Below are positions 27,663 to 37,198 of a stretch of 64,000 nucleotides of DNA, piece after piece. The notes below the pieces were generated by a model. It searched no databases and had not been told where the DNA came from. It worked only from the letters and a program-made list of their open reading frames with translations. The first letter of the stretch is position 1. The number at the start of each line of letters is the position of its first letter. Made by a program: the position numbers and the translations under genes. Location of the stretch: NCBI RefSeq assembly GCF_015295825.1, contig NZ_DVEH01000010.1, positions 36,224 through 100,223 on the forward strand. Reading direction: 5' to 3'. This DNA is from Thermosynechococcus sp. M98_K2018_005. GTDB lineage: Bacteria; Cyanobacteriota; Cyanobacteriia; Thermosynechococcales; Thermosynechococcaceae.

Positions 27663-28709
27663 TCAGTCATTTTCGCTGCTGCGCACCCGTTGCCAGACAT
27701 ACCATGAGGCAAAGCCCATTAAAAGAGACGCTGCCACTGCATAGCCCCATCCTCCCGGCAAACCCGCCAACGCTAAGGCAAGGCTGCCCACCCACAGCGT
27801 CAAGCAATAGATAAACAGCACCGTCACCCGCTGCGAAAGGCCGGCATTGAGAAGGCGATGGTGCAAATGTTTCTGATCGGGCGCAAAGGGAGACTGCCCT
27901 TTCAGAAGGCGGTTAAAAACGACCGTTGACGTATCCACAATGGGCACAGCCAAAATTAATAGAGGCAGCAGAATGGCCACCGCCGTATAGGCTTTGACGA
28001 GTCCAATCACGCCCAAACCTGCAAGGGTAAATCCCATGAAGTAGGCGCCCCCGTCCCCCATGAAAATTTGAGCAGGATTGAAGTTGTAGCGCAGGAACCC
28101 CAGTGCCCCTCCCGCTAGGGCTGCGGCTAAAAGTCCTGCCTCCGGCTCCCCCATCAGTATACAGACGAAAAACATGGCGGAGGCGGCAATACCCGACACT
28201 CCCGCTGCCAGACCATCCACACCATCAATGAAGTTAATGGCATTGGCAATCCCCACCAGCCACACTGTGGTCAAGGGCAAACTCAGCCAGCCGAGGTCAA
28301 CAATGCCCACAAAGGGCACAGTGATAATGCGAATTTTTACCCCCACCGCCCAGACAATACCCGCCACCAGAAATTGCAGGACAAGGCGTAGGAGCGCTGG
28401 TAAAGTCAGCAGATCATCTGCCAGGCCAATGAGGAAAAAGGCCACCCCCCCTAAGGTGACCCCCCAAATTTCATACTCCGCTGGCTGAGGTAGGACACCA
28501 AAACCGCCAGCATTCCAGACAATCAGCAGTGCCACCAGATTACCCAGAAAAATGGAGACGCCGCCAAGGCGCACCATCGGACGGGAGTGAATCTTACGTT
28601 CATTGGGTCGATCCACAAACCCTGCCTTCTGTCCAAGGTCATTGACAATGGGGGTGACCAACAGGACAACGGCAATGGCAGCAAGGAAGGCAATTAGGTG
28701 GTACAGCAT
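27663..28709 (-). CDS. WecA/TagO-type undecaprenyl-phosphate sugar-phosphate transferase (MraY family)
   Basis: A polytopic protein of 348 residues with about ten membrane segments. Family motifs: DRPNERKIHSRPMVRLGG near 33-50, LADDLL near 97, ANAINFIDGVDGLAAG near 155-170, NPAQIFMGDGGAYFMG and DQKHLHHRLL. The QKHLHHRL histidine motif is characteristic of WecA/TagO-type GlcNAc-1-phosphate transferases rather than MraY itself. It would start synthesis of an O-antigen or other lipid-linked glycan, fitting the nearby GT9 and GmhB-like genes. It lies 28 bases after glyA. Confidence 0.92.
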   Translation of the reverse strand: MLYHLIAFLAAIAVVLLVTPIVNDLGQKAGFVDRPNERKIHSRPMVRLGGVSIFLGNLVALLIVWNAGGFGVLPQPAEYEIWGVTLGGVAFFLIGLADDLLTLPALLRLVLQFLVAGIVWAVGVKIRIITVPFVGIVDLGWLSLPLTTVWLVGIANAINFIDGVDGLAAGVSGIAASAMFFVCILMGEPEAGLLAAALAGGALGFLRYNFNPAQIFMGDGGAYFMGFTLAGLGVIGLVKAYTAVAILLPLLILAVPIVDTSTVVFNRLLKGQSPFAPDQKHLHHRLLNAGLSQRVTVLFIYCLTLWVGSLALALAGLPGGWGYAVAASLLMGFASWYVWQRVRSSEND

Positions 28710-28737
28710 CTGCTCAGGGTAGCGGCAGGATTCCCCC

Positions 28738-30015
28738 TCAGGCTAGCACTGGCTGCGGCAATTGCAAGTGGGGATAGAGGGGAAATTTAGTGCAGAGGGC
28801 TGCCACCCGCTCGCGGCAGCGGTTTTTGATGGTTTCATCCGCTGGAGCCTGCAGGCGATCGCTAATAATTTCGGCAATTTCCGTAAACTCAGCCTCAGTG
28901 AAGCCACGGGTTGTCAACGCCGGTGTCCCCAACCGTAGACCGCTAGTAACAAAGGGAGAGGCGGGGTCAAAGGGAATCGTATTTTTGTTGGTGGTGATAT
29001 TGATTTCCCCCATCAGGCGATCAGCCTCTTTGCCTGTCAGATTGACCGATCGCAAATCAATCAGCATCAAGTGGTTATCGGTGCCCCCAGAGACAAGGCG
29101 CAGTTGTCGCGCTTGCAGCCCCGCAGCGAGGGCTTGGGCATTGCGGATCACTTGGCCAGAATAGGCTTTGAACTCGGGCTTGAGGGCTTCACCAAAGGCC
29201 ACAGCCTTAGCGGCAATGACGTGTTCCAATGGTCCCCCTTGGGTACCGGGAAAGACTGCTTTATCGAACTTTTTGCCCAACTCTTCATCACGGGTAAGAA
29301 TGAGGCCACCGCGAGGACCCCGCAGGGTTTTATGGGTCGTGGTGGTGACCACATCGCAAAGGGGCACGGGATTGGGATGGTGACCTGTGGCAACCAAACC
29401 GGCAATGTGGGCAATATCGGCCATGAGGTAGGCCCCCACTTCATCGGCAATTTGGCGGAATTCAGCAAAGGGAATGACGCGAGGATAGGCAGAATAGCCG
29501 CAGATGATCAGCTTAGGACGGTGCTGCCGCGCCAAATCCCGCACCTGGTCCATATCGAGGCGTTCCGTTTCAGGATGGACACCGTAGTGAACGACGTTAA
29601 ACCATTTACCAGAAACGTTGACGGGGGAACCGTGGGTCAGATGGCCACCGTGGGACAAATCCATCCCCATAATCGTGTCGCCAGGATTGAGCAGTGCTAA
29701 AAAGACCGCAAAGTTGGCTTGGGCACCGGAGTGGGGTTGCACATTGGCGTGGGCAGCGGCAAAGAGTTCCTTGGCGCGATCAATGGCTAGTTGCTCCACT
29801 TCATCCACAAATTCGCAGCCACCGTAGTAGCGTTTGCCGGGCAACCCTTCGGCATATTTGTTGGTGAGAACTGTGCCTTGAGCGGCCATCACCGCAGGAG
29901 AAGTAAAGTTTTCGCTGGCAATCAGTTCAAGGTGTTGCTGCTGCCGCTGGACTTCCCGCTGTACCATTTCAGCGACCAAGGGATCCGTTTGCGCAAGCCA
30001 ATCAATAGGGGGCAT
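28738..30015 (-). CDS. glyA: serine hydroxymethyltransferase
   Basis: PLP enzyme interconverting serine and glycine with tetrahydrofolate; in cyanobacteria it also serves photorespiratory glycine metabolism. The protein has 425 residues, full family length. Landmarks: [19 protein letters not shown] near 32, [35 protein letters not shown], the PLP-lysine motif [13 protein letters not shown] and [19 protein letters not shown]. It lies 66 bases downstream of cupB on the same strand and may be partly cotranscribed with the CO2-uptake genes. Confidence 0.98.
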   Translation of the reverse strand: MPPIDWLAQTDPLVAEMVQREVQRQQQHLELIASENFTSPAVMAAQGTVLTNKYAEGLPGKRYYGGCEFVDEVEQLAIDRAKELFAAAHANVQPHSGAQANFAVFLALLNPGDTIMGMDLSHGGHLTHGSPVNVSGKWFNVVHYGVHPETERLDMDQVRDLARQHRPKLIICGYSAYPRVIPFAEFRQIADEVGAYLMADIAHIAGLVATGHHPNPVPLCDVVTTTTHKTLRGPRGGLILTRDEELGKKFDKAVFPGTQGGPLEHVIAAKAVAFGEALKPEFKAYSGQVIRNAQALAAGLQARQLRLVSGGTDNHLMLIDLRSVNLTGKEADRLMGEINITTNKNTIPFDPASPFVTSGLRLGTPALTTRGFTEAEFTEIAEIISDRLQAPADETIKNRCRERVAALCTKFPLYPHLQLPQPVLA

Positions 30016-30081
30016 TTTATTGTCAATGGAAGGAGATCAACTACCTTACTATCTTATCGCAGATCGCTGCCTGAGCCTTGG

Positions 30082-31227
30082 TTAGTTGCTCAGTTGCACG
30101 TTCCAGAGGCGGGAGGTTTCGAGGCGATCCAGCCACATTTCGTAGAATGCCCGGTTGGCGGCTTGCTCTTGGGGGTCAGTGGTTGTCCAAGGATAGGGGG
30201 CAAGGGCGGTGATTGCCGCCGTGGTGACGCAAAACATTGATTTTTGGAAGGTTTGGCAAATTTTCACGTGCAGATCGTCTTCACCTCGGCCTTGGCGGCG
30301 ATAGAACTCTAAAAGATAGGGAGGGAGATAGTGGCGCATATCCTGCATCAGCAGCGTGGGGGGAATACCAGCTGCACCCGTGGGAATGGGATCGGCAAAT
30401 AGGGCACCATAGCCAAACTCGCTTTGATCGCGGGAAATTTGCTGGGCTTGGGCATTGAAGGAAATGAGGCCAAAGAAAGGCGTGCCGCGCACAAACACAG
30501 CTTCAATATAGGGAATGGCGGTGTCTGGCAAAAAGGTCAGTCCAGCACCGGCGGGGAGAATCTCGTAGGTTTGGCCGTGAATTTTGACGCTGTAGGTAAT
30601 CGGGCGATCGGCAGCAGCAATCAGCCCCGCGCGAATATGAGCCACGACATCGGGAATGCTGCGAATCTCACCCGCATCGTAGCGATCGCTCAAGGTGAGA
30701 AAGATGGGATACATCACCGTCCAAAACTGCCCCAATCCACTGTAGTAGCAGAGCATCCGCACCGTCTCCAGCAAAAACTCTGGAAAAAGCAGGTTCACGA
30801 ATTGCATCAGGGGATTGCCCCGCACTTTAGCGGCGATCGCCTTGCCCGCCAATTGCTGAAATTCTGCCGAATCAAGGAAGGCATCAAGACCACCCCCCCC
30901 ATGCCACATCATGGCGCGCATACAGTATTCGGCATATTCATAGTTAATGCGGTCGTGCCACCAGTGGCGCAGCAGCTTGGGAATGGTAATCTCGCCGTTG
31001 AAGTATTTGAAGAAGGGAAAGAGAACAAGAAACTGCCGCTCACTAATATCGCAGAGATTTTCCGCATAGGCCTTGAGCACCACCCCATAGCTTTTGAGGA
31101 TGCCCACCACTTCCATTACATGGGTGGGTGTATCCGGTAACAGGGCTTGACCATTCAGCAACCGCTCTAGAATGGCAGTACGCAGTTCTTGATGCAGGGA
31201 GCTGGGAGCAGCAGTAGTTAAGGTCAT
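30082..31227 (-). CDS. cupB: CO2 hydration protein CupB/ChpX
   Basis: A protein of 381 residues of the Cup/Chp family, which hydrates CO2 to bicarbonate at specialised NDH-1 complexes in the thylakoid. Family regions: LKSYGVVLKAYAENLCDISERQFL, FKYFNGEITIPKLLRHWWHDRINYEYAEYCMRAM (histidine-rich), FLPDTAIPYIEAVFVRGTPFFG and LPPYLLEFYRRQGRGEDDL. It overlaps ndhD by ATGA. The shorter length and the lack of a following cupS favour CupB (constitutive NDH-1MS') over CupA (inducible NDH-1MS). Confidence 0.88.
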   Translation of the reverse strand: MTLTTAAPSSLHQELRTAILERLLNGQALLPDTPTHVMEVVGILKSYGVVLKAYAENLCDISERQFLVLFPFFKYFNGEITIPKLLRHWWHDRINYEYAEYCMRAMMWHGGGGLDAFLDSAEFQQLAGKAIAAKVRGNPLMQFVNLLFPEFLLETVRMLCYYSGLGQFWTVMYPIFLTLSDRYDAGEIRSIPDVVAHIRAGLIAAADRPITYSVKIHGQTYEILPAGAGLTFLPDTAIPYIEAVFVRGTPFFGLISFNAQAQQISRDQSEFGYGALFADPIPTGAAGIPPTLLMQDMRHYLPPYLLEFYRRQGRGEDDLHVKICQTFQKSMFCVTTAAITALAPYPWTTTDPQEQAANRAFYEMWLDRLETSRLWNVQLSN

Positions 31228-32720
31228 GGTGCGGGCAGCGTAGCAATAGCAGTGGTGAGAAGGCTAACAGTGGTTTTACTCCAATGGATGAGCCAGTTGG
31301 GAACAATCCCTAAGATCAAGATTAGCGTGGCTAATAGGAGGCTCGGCAGGCGATCGCCCCACGCCACGGGTGGCAAATCCGTCAATTCATTGGGCAGACG
31401 ACCAAAAAAGACGCGGTTCACCAGCAAGAGAAAATACACTGCTGTTAAGCCCGTCCCTACCATACACAGGAGCGTTTGCACTGGGAAGGTGAGAAAACTA
31501 CTGCGGAAGATCAGGAACTCGGCCACAAAGCCGACCATGCCGGGGATACCGCCACTGGCCATGACACCGACAATCATCAGGCTACCCACCAGAGGCAATC
31601 CCCGCTCTGGGTTCAGCAATCCCCGCAGTACCTCAATATTGCGGCTGCCGGTTTTTTCATAGACAACCCCCACCAACAAAAAGAGGAGGGCGGAAATTAG
31701 CCCGTGGCTCATCATTTGGGCAATGGCTGCCAGAATACTCAAGGGGGTGGCAGTGGCAGTAGCCAAGAGAACAAACCCCATGTGCCCAATGGAACTGTAG
31801 GCCACCATTTTTTTCATATCCGTTTGGGCGATCGCCATCAGCGAACCGTAGAGGACACTGACCACCGCCCAAGTGGCCAACCCCGGTGCCAAGACTTGCC
31901 ATGCCTGCGGGAACAACTGCACTCCAAAGCGCACTAGCCCATAGGTACCCAGTTTCAGGAGTACCCCTGCCAGCAGCACAGAAATCGGCGTGGAGGCTTC
32001 GACGTGGGCATCGGGTAGCCACGTATGGAAAGGCACGAGGGGAATCTTGATGCCAAAGCCCACCAAAATCAGCCCCAACAGAACAAGCTGTGAACTCAGG
32101 GGTAAGAGAGTGGATAACTGGGGGTCAAAGTCAAAGGAGGAGGCATGGGCTAACCACACCAGTCCCAGAAAGCCAGCCAAGAGCAGTACCCCAGAAATAG
32201 CCGTGTAAATTAAAAACTTCGTGGCCGCATAACTGCGCCGTGCCCCACCCCAAATGGCAATCAGAAGGTAGAGGGGAATCAACTCCAGTTCGTAGAAGAG
32301 GAAAAAGAGCAGCAAATTGTCGGCCAAAAAAGCACCACTGACACCCGCATTCAACAGCAGTACCAGTGGGTAATACAACCGAGGACGGGGCAGATTGACA
32401 GAAGTGGCCAATAGGGCAATCAGGGTCAGGAAGTTATTTAAGACCAATAGCGGCAGCGACAGGCCATCCACGCTCAGGCGATAGCTCAAGCCCAGTGGCT
32501 CTAGCCAAGGAATCACCTCGGTTAATTGCGGTGCTGCATTGCCGGGGTCAAATAGACGAGCGATCGCGAGACTGACGACAAGGGCGATCGCCATCACCAC
32601 AGCGGCTAAACTGCGGTAGGTACGCCCCAAACTCTCAGCGGGCAACAGGCTGAGGGCAAGGGCACCCAGCAAGGGCACCCCGAGGAGAAAACTCAACAGC
32701 GGCATTACAGTAGTAGCCAT
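31224..32720 (-). CDS. ndhD4: NADH dehydrogenase-like subunit NdhD4
   Basis: Proton-pumping antiporter-like membrane subunit of an NDH-1 complex. It has 498 residues with about 14 membrane segments. NdhD motifs: LELIPLYLLIAIWGG, KFLIYTAISGVLLLAG, VPFHTWLPDAHVEASTPISVLLAGVLLKLGTYGL and AYSSIGHMGFVLL. Position between ndhF and cupB marks it as the CO2-uptake type. The D4 rather than D3 assignment follows from the cup gene. Start: the ATG at 32720 overlaps ndhF by 16 bases; the ATG at 32705, sharing its A with the ndhF stop, is an equal alternative. Confidence 0.9.
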   Translation of the reverse strand: MATTVMPLLSFLLGVPLLGALALSLLPAESLGRTYRSLAAVVMAIALVVSLAIARLFDPGNAAPQLTEVIPWLEPLGLSYRLSVDGLSLPLLVLNNFLTLIALLATSVNLPRPRLYYPLVLLLNAGVSGAFLADNLLLFFLFYELELIPLYLLIAIWGGARRSYAATKFLIYTAISGVLLLAGFLGLVWLAHASSFDFDPQLSTLLPLSSQLVLLGLILVGFGIKIPLVPFHTWLPDAHVEASTPISVLLAGVLLKLGTYGLVRFGVQLFPQAWQVLAPGLATWAVVSVLYGSLMAIAQTDMKKMVAYSSIGHMGFVLLATATATPLSILAAIAQMMSHGLISALLFLLVGVVYEKTGSRNIEVLRGLLNPERGLPLVGSLMIVGVMASGGIPGMVGFVAEFLIFRSSFLTFPVQTLLCMVGTGLTAVYFLLLVNRVFFGRLPNELTDLPPVAWGDRLPSLLLATLILILGIVPNWLIHWSKTTVSLLTTAIATLPAP

Positions 32721-34534
32721 GCGATCGCCCCCCCGAGAATCGCCACACCAATAAACACCAGCAGTAAGTAGGCTTGGGATTGACCGCTGGCAGTGTACTT
32801 GAGCAACTCACCCCCAACAAGGGACACCACACCCGTTGTATTGACAATGCGATCGACAATGTGGCGATCCACCCAAGCACTCACCTGCGCGAGCGATCGC
32901 ACCGCCCAGATCACGGTATAGCGATACAACGCTTCAATGTAAAAATCGTAGGCCAGCAGATCCTGCACAAAGCGCAAGGGTATCTTGATGGGGCGCGTCC
33001 AACTGCGCTTGAGGGTAACAAAGCCACCCAAAAGAATCCCGACCAATCCCGACAGCACAAGGAGCGCCACGATCGTCCAATCAATGGTCTCTGGTAACAA
33101 CTGCACCCGCTGCAAGATCAAGGGCACCAGCACATTCAAAATACTCAAGGTCACCATTGGCACGGCCAGAGGCCAAGGCACTTCAGGGGCACGGCGGGTT
33201 TTGGGCTGAGCAGGCCCTAGGAAGACCAAGCGAAAGACACGGGTAAGGTTGACAGCCGTCAGGACATTGACGACTAAAATCAGACCCACCAGCCAGGGCA
33301 TTGTTTGCCAGTAGTAGCCAATACCGCGATAAAACGACCAAAAGGCACCCAGGGGCAGACAGCCAATCAGGGATAGACCGCCAATCACAAAAGCTGAACT
33401 TGTCGCTGGCATCCGTCCGCCTAAGCCCCCCAATTCCGTCAAATCCTGACAGTTGGTGGTCATAATCACACTGCCAATACTCATAAATAGCAGTGCCTTG
33501 GCGATCGCGTGGGTGAGCAATACAAACAGAGCAAAATCCGTCCAATTCGTGCCGACCCCAATAAACACCAGCCCTAGATAGACACTAGTCGAGTGGGATA
33601 GTGCCCGTTTAATGTCAATTTGGGCAATGGAGACAAGGGATTCACTGATGGCTGTCACCGCCCCAATCAGGATCAGCGCAATGTTTGCCCCCGGACAGGC
33701 CACCAGAATCGGCTGTAGCTTAATGAGAATATAGGCACCCGCCGCCACCACCACTGAGTTGCGCATAATCGAGGCGGGGTTGGGCCCTTCCATGGCTTCA
33801 TCGAGCCACAGGTGCAAAGGCACTTGAGCACATTTACCGGTGGGACCTGCAATCAAGGCTAAGCCCAGTAAAAACCCCCAACCGTCTGGTAAATTGGCGT
33901 GTTCTGCCCATTGGTAGAGATCGGGAAAATCATAACTCCCCGCAAAGCTGCCGACAGCTACTACCCCCATCAGCAGCAGAATATCCCCCACCCGTTTGGT
34001 GAGAAAGGCATCCCGTGCTGCTTTGACCACAAGGGGCTGAGCATACCAAAAGCCAATCAGCAAGTAAGTGGAGAGGGTCAGCATCTCCAAGAGGCCATAG
34101 CTTAGGAGCAATGAGTTACTGATTGCAATGCCACTGAGAGCCGCCTCAAAAAAGCCCATTAAGGCAAAGAAGCGGGCCATGCCCCAGTCCTTTTCGAGAT
34201 ACCCTAAGGCAAAAATCTGGGCGAGGATACTCAGACCCGTCACCAATTCCATGGCCCCCGTGGTGACGCTGTTGATGAGCAATGAAAACGAGAGATCGAG
34301 TCCCGGTGCCTGTAGCCAATGCCAAACAAGGGTTGCAGTGGCGCCACTGCGAGTTTGTTGCAATAGAAAAAAGCCATGCACAAAAGCAACAACCGTCATC
34401 AGCAGATTGAAATAGGCGGCGGGTCGAGGCCCCGTGCGCCGCACATAACCGGTGGCCCAAGGCAACGTCAGGGCTGCACCCACTAAGCCATAACAGGGCA
34501 CCCACCAACTGGTTTCTAACAGTGAATTTGGCAT
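32705..34534 (-). CDS. ndhF4: NADH dehydrogenase-like subunit NdhF4
   Basis: Large antiporter-like subunit (609 residues) with about 15-16 membrane segments and a long C-terminal amphipathic part. It starts MPNSLLETSWWVPCYGLVGA. Landmarks are GYVRRTGPRPAAYFNLLMT, ALGYLEKDWGMARFFALMGFFEAALSG, TKRVGDILLLMGVVAV, GPTGKCAQVPLHLWLDEAMEGPNP and QIDIKRALSHSTSVYLG. This sequence type is that of NdhF3/NdhF4, used in CO2 uptake, not respiratory NdhF1. The ATG at 34534 is chosen over a TTG at 34570. First gene of ndhF4-ndhD4-cupB. Confidence 0.9.
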   Translation of the reverse strand: MPNSLLETSWWVPCYGLVGAALTLPWATGYVRRTGPRPAAYFNLLMTVVAFVHGFFLLQQTRSGATATLVWHWLQAPGLDLSFSLLINSVTTGAMELVTGLSILAQIFALGYLEKDWGMARFFALMGFFEAALSGIAISNSLLLSYGLLEMLTLSTYLLIGFWYAQPLVVKAARDAFLTKRVGDILLLMGVVAVGSFAGSYDFPDLYQWAEHANLPDGWGFLLGLALIAGPTGKCAQVPLHLWLDEAMEGPNPASIMRNSVVVAAGAYILIKLQPILVACPGANIALILIGAVTAISESLVSIAQIDIKRALSHSTSVYLGLVFIGVGTNWTDFALFVLLTHAIAKALLFMSIGSVIMTTNCQDLTELGGLGGRMPATSSAFVIGGLSLIGCLPLGAFWSFYRGIGYYWQTMPWLVGLILVVNVLTAVNLTRVFRLVFLGPAQPKTRRAPEVPWPLAVPMVTLSILNVLVPLILQRVQLLPETIDWTIVALLVLSGLVGILLGGFVTLKRSWTRPIKIPLRFVQDLLAYDFYIEALYRYTVIWAVRSLAQVSAWVDRHIVDRIVNTTGVVSLVGGELLKYTASGQSQAYLLLVFIGVAILGGAIAWLLL

Positions 34535-34632
34535 GGCAAAAATGAAGCTTGCGGTTGAGGACGTTTGCAATCATGCTCTCTTCGTGTATTTTACAGGCTG
34601 GGGTTCCGCCGCAGTTTTGAGCTCAATCAATC

Positions 34633-36360
34633 ATGGCGCAAGGATTCACTCTAGGGAAGGTTGAGCAATGGGGGCGATCGCCCTTTCTCGCTATCGTCCT
34701 AGCGGTTACAGTTTTTCCCACCCCACCCGCCCCAGCTCAAACGATCGGCCAGCGGGGAATGGTCACGGCAGCTCAACCTGCAGCAGCCAAAGTAGGAAGA
34801 GACATCCTTAAGGCAGGGGGCAATGCCGTGGATGCAGCCGTGGCAACCGCATTCATGATCGCCGTCGTTGAGCCCTATGCCGCTGGGATTGGCGGTGGTG
34901 GCTTTGCCCTTGTGTATCAGGCACAATCCCAAACCATGCGTGCCCTTGATTTTCGGGAGCGAGCCCCCCTGCAAGCAACACCGACGATGTACCTCAACGC
35001 GAAGGGTGAGGTGATTCCCCGCGCTAGTTTGGATGGGGTCTTGGCCGCAGGCACCCCCGGCACCGTTGCTGGCTTAGCTGCTTTGCACCAACGCTATGGT
35101 CAACTCCCTTGGTCTCAGGTGGTGGCACCCGCCATTCAGGCTGCCCAACAGGGGTTTGCGGTTACCCGGCGTTATCAGCAGTGGGCAACGATGCGCCAAG
35201 CCGTTCTGCAGCAGGATGGTACCGCCGCGCGCATTTTCCTCAGGAATGGTCAAGTTCCCCCCCTGGGTACTCTGATTCAACAGCCAGAGTTGGCAAAAAC
35301 CTTGGGAGCGATCGCCCGCAATCCGCGCAGTTTTTATGAGGGTTGGATTGCCACAGCGATCGCAGACTTTATGGCGCAGCAAGGGGGCAAAATCACTTTA
35401 GAGGATTTACGAACCTATATCCCCGTTTGGCGAGAGCCAATTTGCGGCACCTATCGTGCGTTTCAGGTCTGTTCGATGCCACCCCCCTCTTCTGGTGGCG
35501 TTGCCCTTGTGCAAATGCTCAACCTCTGGCAACTGCTGCCCCCTGCTCCCACCCCCAGCGATCGCGGTCACTACCTAGCCAGCGTGATGCAAATTGCCTA
35601 CGCCGATCGCGCCCGTTACTTGGGCGATAGTGACTTTGTGCCTGTGCCTGTCACTGCCCTCACCCGTCCTCGCTATGCCCAACAGCGGGTCAGCGAAATT
35701 CTTCCCCGTCGTGCCCGTCCCCAAAGCGCTGTAAGTGCCGCAACCCCGATCCAACTTGCAGAGTCAGACAACACCAGTCACCTGAATGTGGTGGATGTCC
35801 AAGGGAATGCCGTCAGCCTAACTTTTACGATCAATGGCCCCTTTGGAGCGGGTGTGGTGGTGCCACAAACGGGGATTCTCCTCAACAATGAAATGGATGA
35901 TTTTGCCATTGCCCCCAATCAACCCAACCTCTTTGGTGTCGTCGGTATTCAATCGGACAACGCCCCCCTAGCCAATGGCATCGCACCCGGCAAGCGTCCC
36001 CTCTCGAGCATGAGTCCGACAATTGTCCTAAAGGATAATCACCTCAATATGGTTTTAGGCTCCCCCGGCGGCAGTCGCATTATTACCACAGTGTTCCAAA
36101 TATTTCTGAACGTCGTTGATTTAGGGCAGGATGCCGCCACCGCCGTTGCCAGTCCCCGGATCCATCAGCAGTGGGCACCGGATACCCTCTTTGTCGAGCC
36201 AACCATTCCGAGTTCTTGGACTCAAACGTGGCAGCAGTGGGGCTATCAGGTAGAACCAACCCGTCCTTGGGGAAATGCCAGCTTGATTCGCGTTTTGGAT
36301 CATGGACAATTGGAAGGGGCAGCCGATCCTCGGGGGGAAGGGGCTGCCATTGGTTGGTAG
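34633..36360 (+). CDS. ggt: gamma-glutamyltransferase (glutathione hydrolase)
   Basis: Periplasmic or secreted N-terminal-nucleophile hydrolase that cleaves gamma-glutamyl bonds, for example in glutathione. The proenzyme has 575 residues with a signal peptide of about 36 residues (hydrophobic FLAIVLAVTVFPTPPAPAQ). Landmarks: GGNAVDAAVATAFMIAVVEPYAAGIGGGGFALVY, RERAPLQATPTMY, and the autocleavage region SDNTSHLNVVD in which Thr381 would be the nucleophile. MSPTIVLKDNHLNMVLGSPGG marks the small subunit. The usual second threonine (TTH) is Ser here. It diverges from ndhF4. Confidence 0.94.
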   Translation: MAQGFTLGKVEQWGRSPFLAIVLAVTVFPTPPAPAQTIGQRGMVTAAQPAAAKVGRDILKAGGNAVDAAVATAFMIAVVEPYAAGIGGGGFALVYQAQSQTMRALDFRERAPLQATPTMYLNAKGEVIPRASLDGVLAAGTPGTVAGLAALHQRYGQLPWSQVVAPAIQAAQQGFAVTRRYQQWATMRQAVLQQDGTAARIFLRNGQVPPLGTLIQQPELAKTLGAIARNPRSFYEGWIATAIADFMAQQGGKITLEDLRTYIPVWREPICGTYRAFQVCSMPPPSSGGVALVQMLNLWQLLPPAPTPSDRGHYLASVMQIAYADRARYLGDSDFVPVPVTALTRPRYAQQRVSEILPRRARPQSAVSAATPIQLAESDNTSHLNVVDVQGNAVSLTFTINGPFGAGVVVPQTGILLNNEMDDFAIAPNQPNLFGVVGIQSDNAPLANGIAPGKRPLSSMSPTIVLKDNHLNMVLGSPGGSRIITTVFQIFLNVVDLGQDAATAVASPRIHQQWAPDTLFVEPTIPSSWTQTWQQWGYQVEPTRPWGNASLIRVLDHGQLEGAADPRGEGAAIGW

Positions 36361-36369
36361 AGGAAACAT

Positions 36370-36954
36370 ATGGCACAGGTGAGTATGGCCGCCTTAGTGG
36401 CCGCAGTGCGCACAGGCAATTGGTTGATTAGTTTTCCCACAGATACGGTGCCCGCCTTGGCCAGTCGTTGCGATCGCGGGGAGTTGATTTACACCGCCAA
36501 GGAGCGCCAACCGGATAAACCCTTGATCCTCATGGGCGCCAATCCTGAGCAACTCTGGCCCTTTGTGCGCGGTAGTGCCGCTGAATGGGAGCAGTGGTCT
36601 GCCATGGCCGCACGTTACTGGCCGGGAGCCGTGACCTTGGTGTTGCCCGCTGCTGAACTTCCTGCAGGTTTGAACCCCCTAGGTACAGGCACGATTGGCT
36701 TACGAGTTCCCGATTGGCCGCCAGCCCAAGCCCTCCTTGAGCAAACAGGACCGTTGGCCACCACCAGTATTAACCGCTCAGGTCAGCCGCCGCTCATTGA
36801 ATTGGGGGCGATCGCCCGTGAGTTTCCCCAAGTACTGACGCTCCACCCGTGGCAGTTACCCCCTACCCCCCCAGAACCCTCAACCGTGGTGCAATGGCAA
36901 TCGGGGGAATGGCACATCCTGCGCCAAGGGCGAGTGCAGATTAAAACACCCTAA
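36370..36954 (+). CDS. YrdC/Sua5-family threonylcarbamoyl-AMP synthase
   Basis: A protein of 194 residues. Family features: GNWLISFPTDTVPALASRCD (about 16-35), KERQPDKPLILMGAN (42-56), YWPGAVTLVLPA and GTIGLRVPDWPPAQALLEQTGPLATTSINRSGQPP. The protein probably makes L-threonylcarbamoyladenylate for the tRNA t6A modification; a YciO-type paralogue of other function is possible. It lies nine bases after ggt. Its stop shares four bases (CTAA) with the stop of the convergent small gene. Confidence 0.9.
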   Translation: MAQVSMAALVAAVRTGNWLISFPTDTVPALASRCDRGELIYTAKERQPDKPLILMGANPEQLWPFVRGSAAEWEQWSAMAARYWPGAVTLVLPAAELPAGLNPLGTGTIGLRVPDWPPAQALLEQTGPLATTSINRSGQPPLIELGAIAREFPQVLTLHPWQLPPTPPEPSTVVQWQSGEWHILRQGRVQIKTP

Positions 36955-37136
36955 TACTGGGAATCAATTTCCCCAGAGGCGACCCGTTCAAGGAGTTCCT
37001 GTAAAATTTTTTCCTCTTCTTCGGAAATTTTGCCATCGGAAAGCACTGCGTCAATAATTCGGCCATGCTCTTCGAGAGTAAGAATTTTATCTTCTAGGGC
37101 TTTTTCCACCAAAGCTTTAATTTGGGCTGTATCCAT
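36951..37136 (-). CDS. small acidic helical protein
   Basis: A product of 61 residues from the ATG at 37136 (MDTAQIKALVEKALEDKIL). It is acidic and helical, with the loop VLSDGKISEEEEKIL that resembles half an EF-hand or the helical hairpin of TerB-like proteins. A longer frame to 37208 has an atypical N-terminus. No function known; comparable small proteins are common in cyanobacteria. Confidence 0.7.
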   Translation of the reverse strand: MDTAQIKALVEKALEDKILTLEEHGRIIDAVLSDGKISEEEEKILQELLERVASGEIDSQY

Positions 37137-37198
37137 ATTGCGACTCCGCGTCGTCACTGCCAGTATAGCCTCACCTTGGATCAGGCGGAAATTTATCT

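Noticed and set aside
29071..29700. Rightward 209-residue ORF
   Set aside because: Antisense shadow of glyA; low-complexity composition and no ribosome-binding site.
30424..31140. Rightward 238-residue ORF
   Set aside because: Antisense to cupB, which has clear family motifs.
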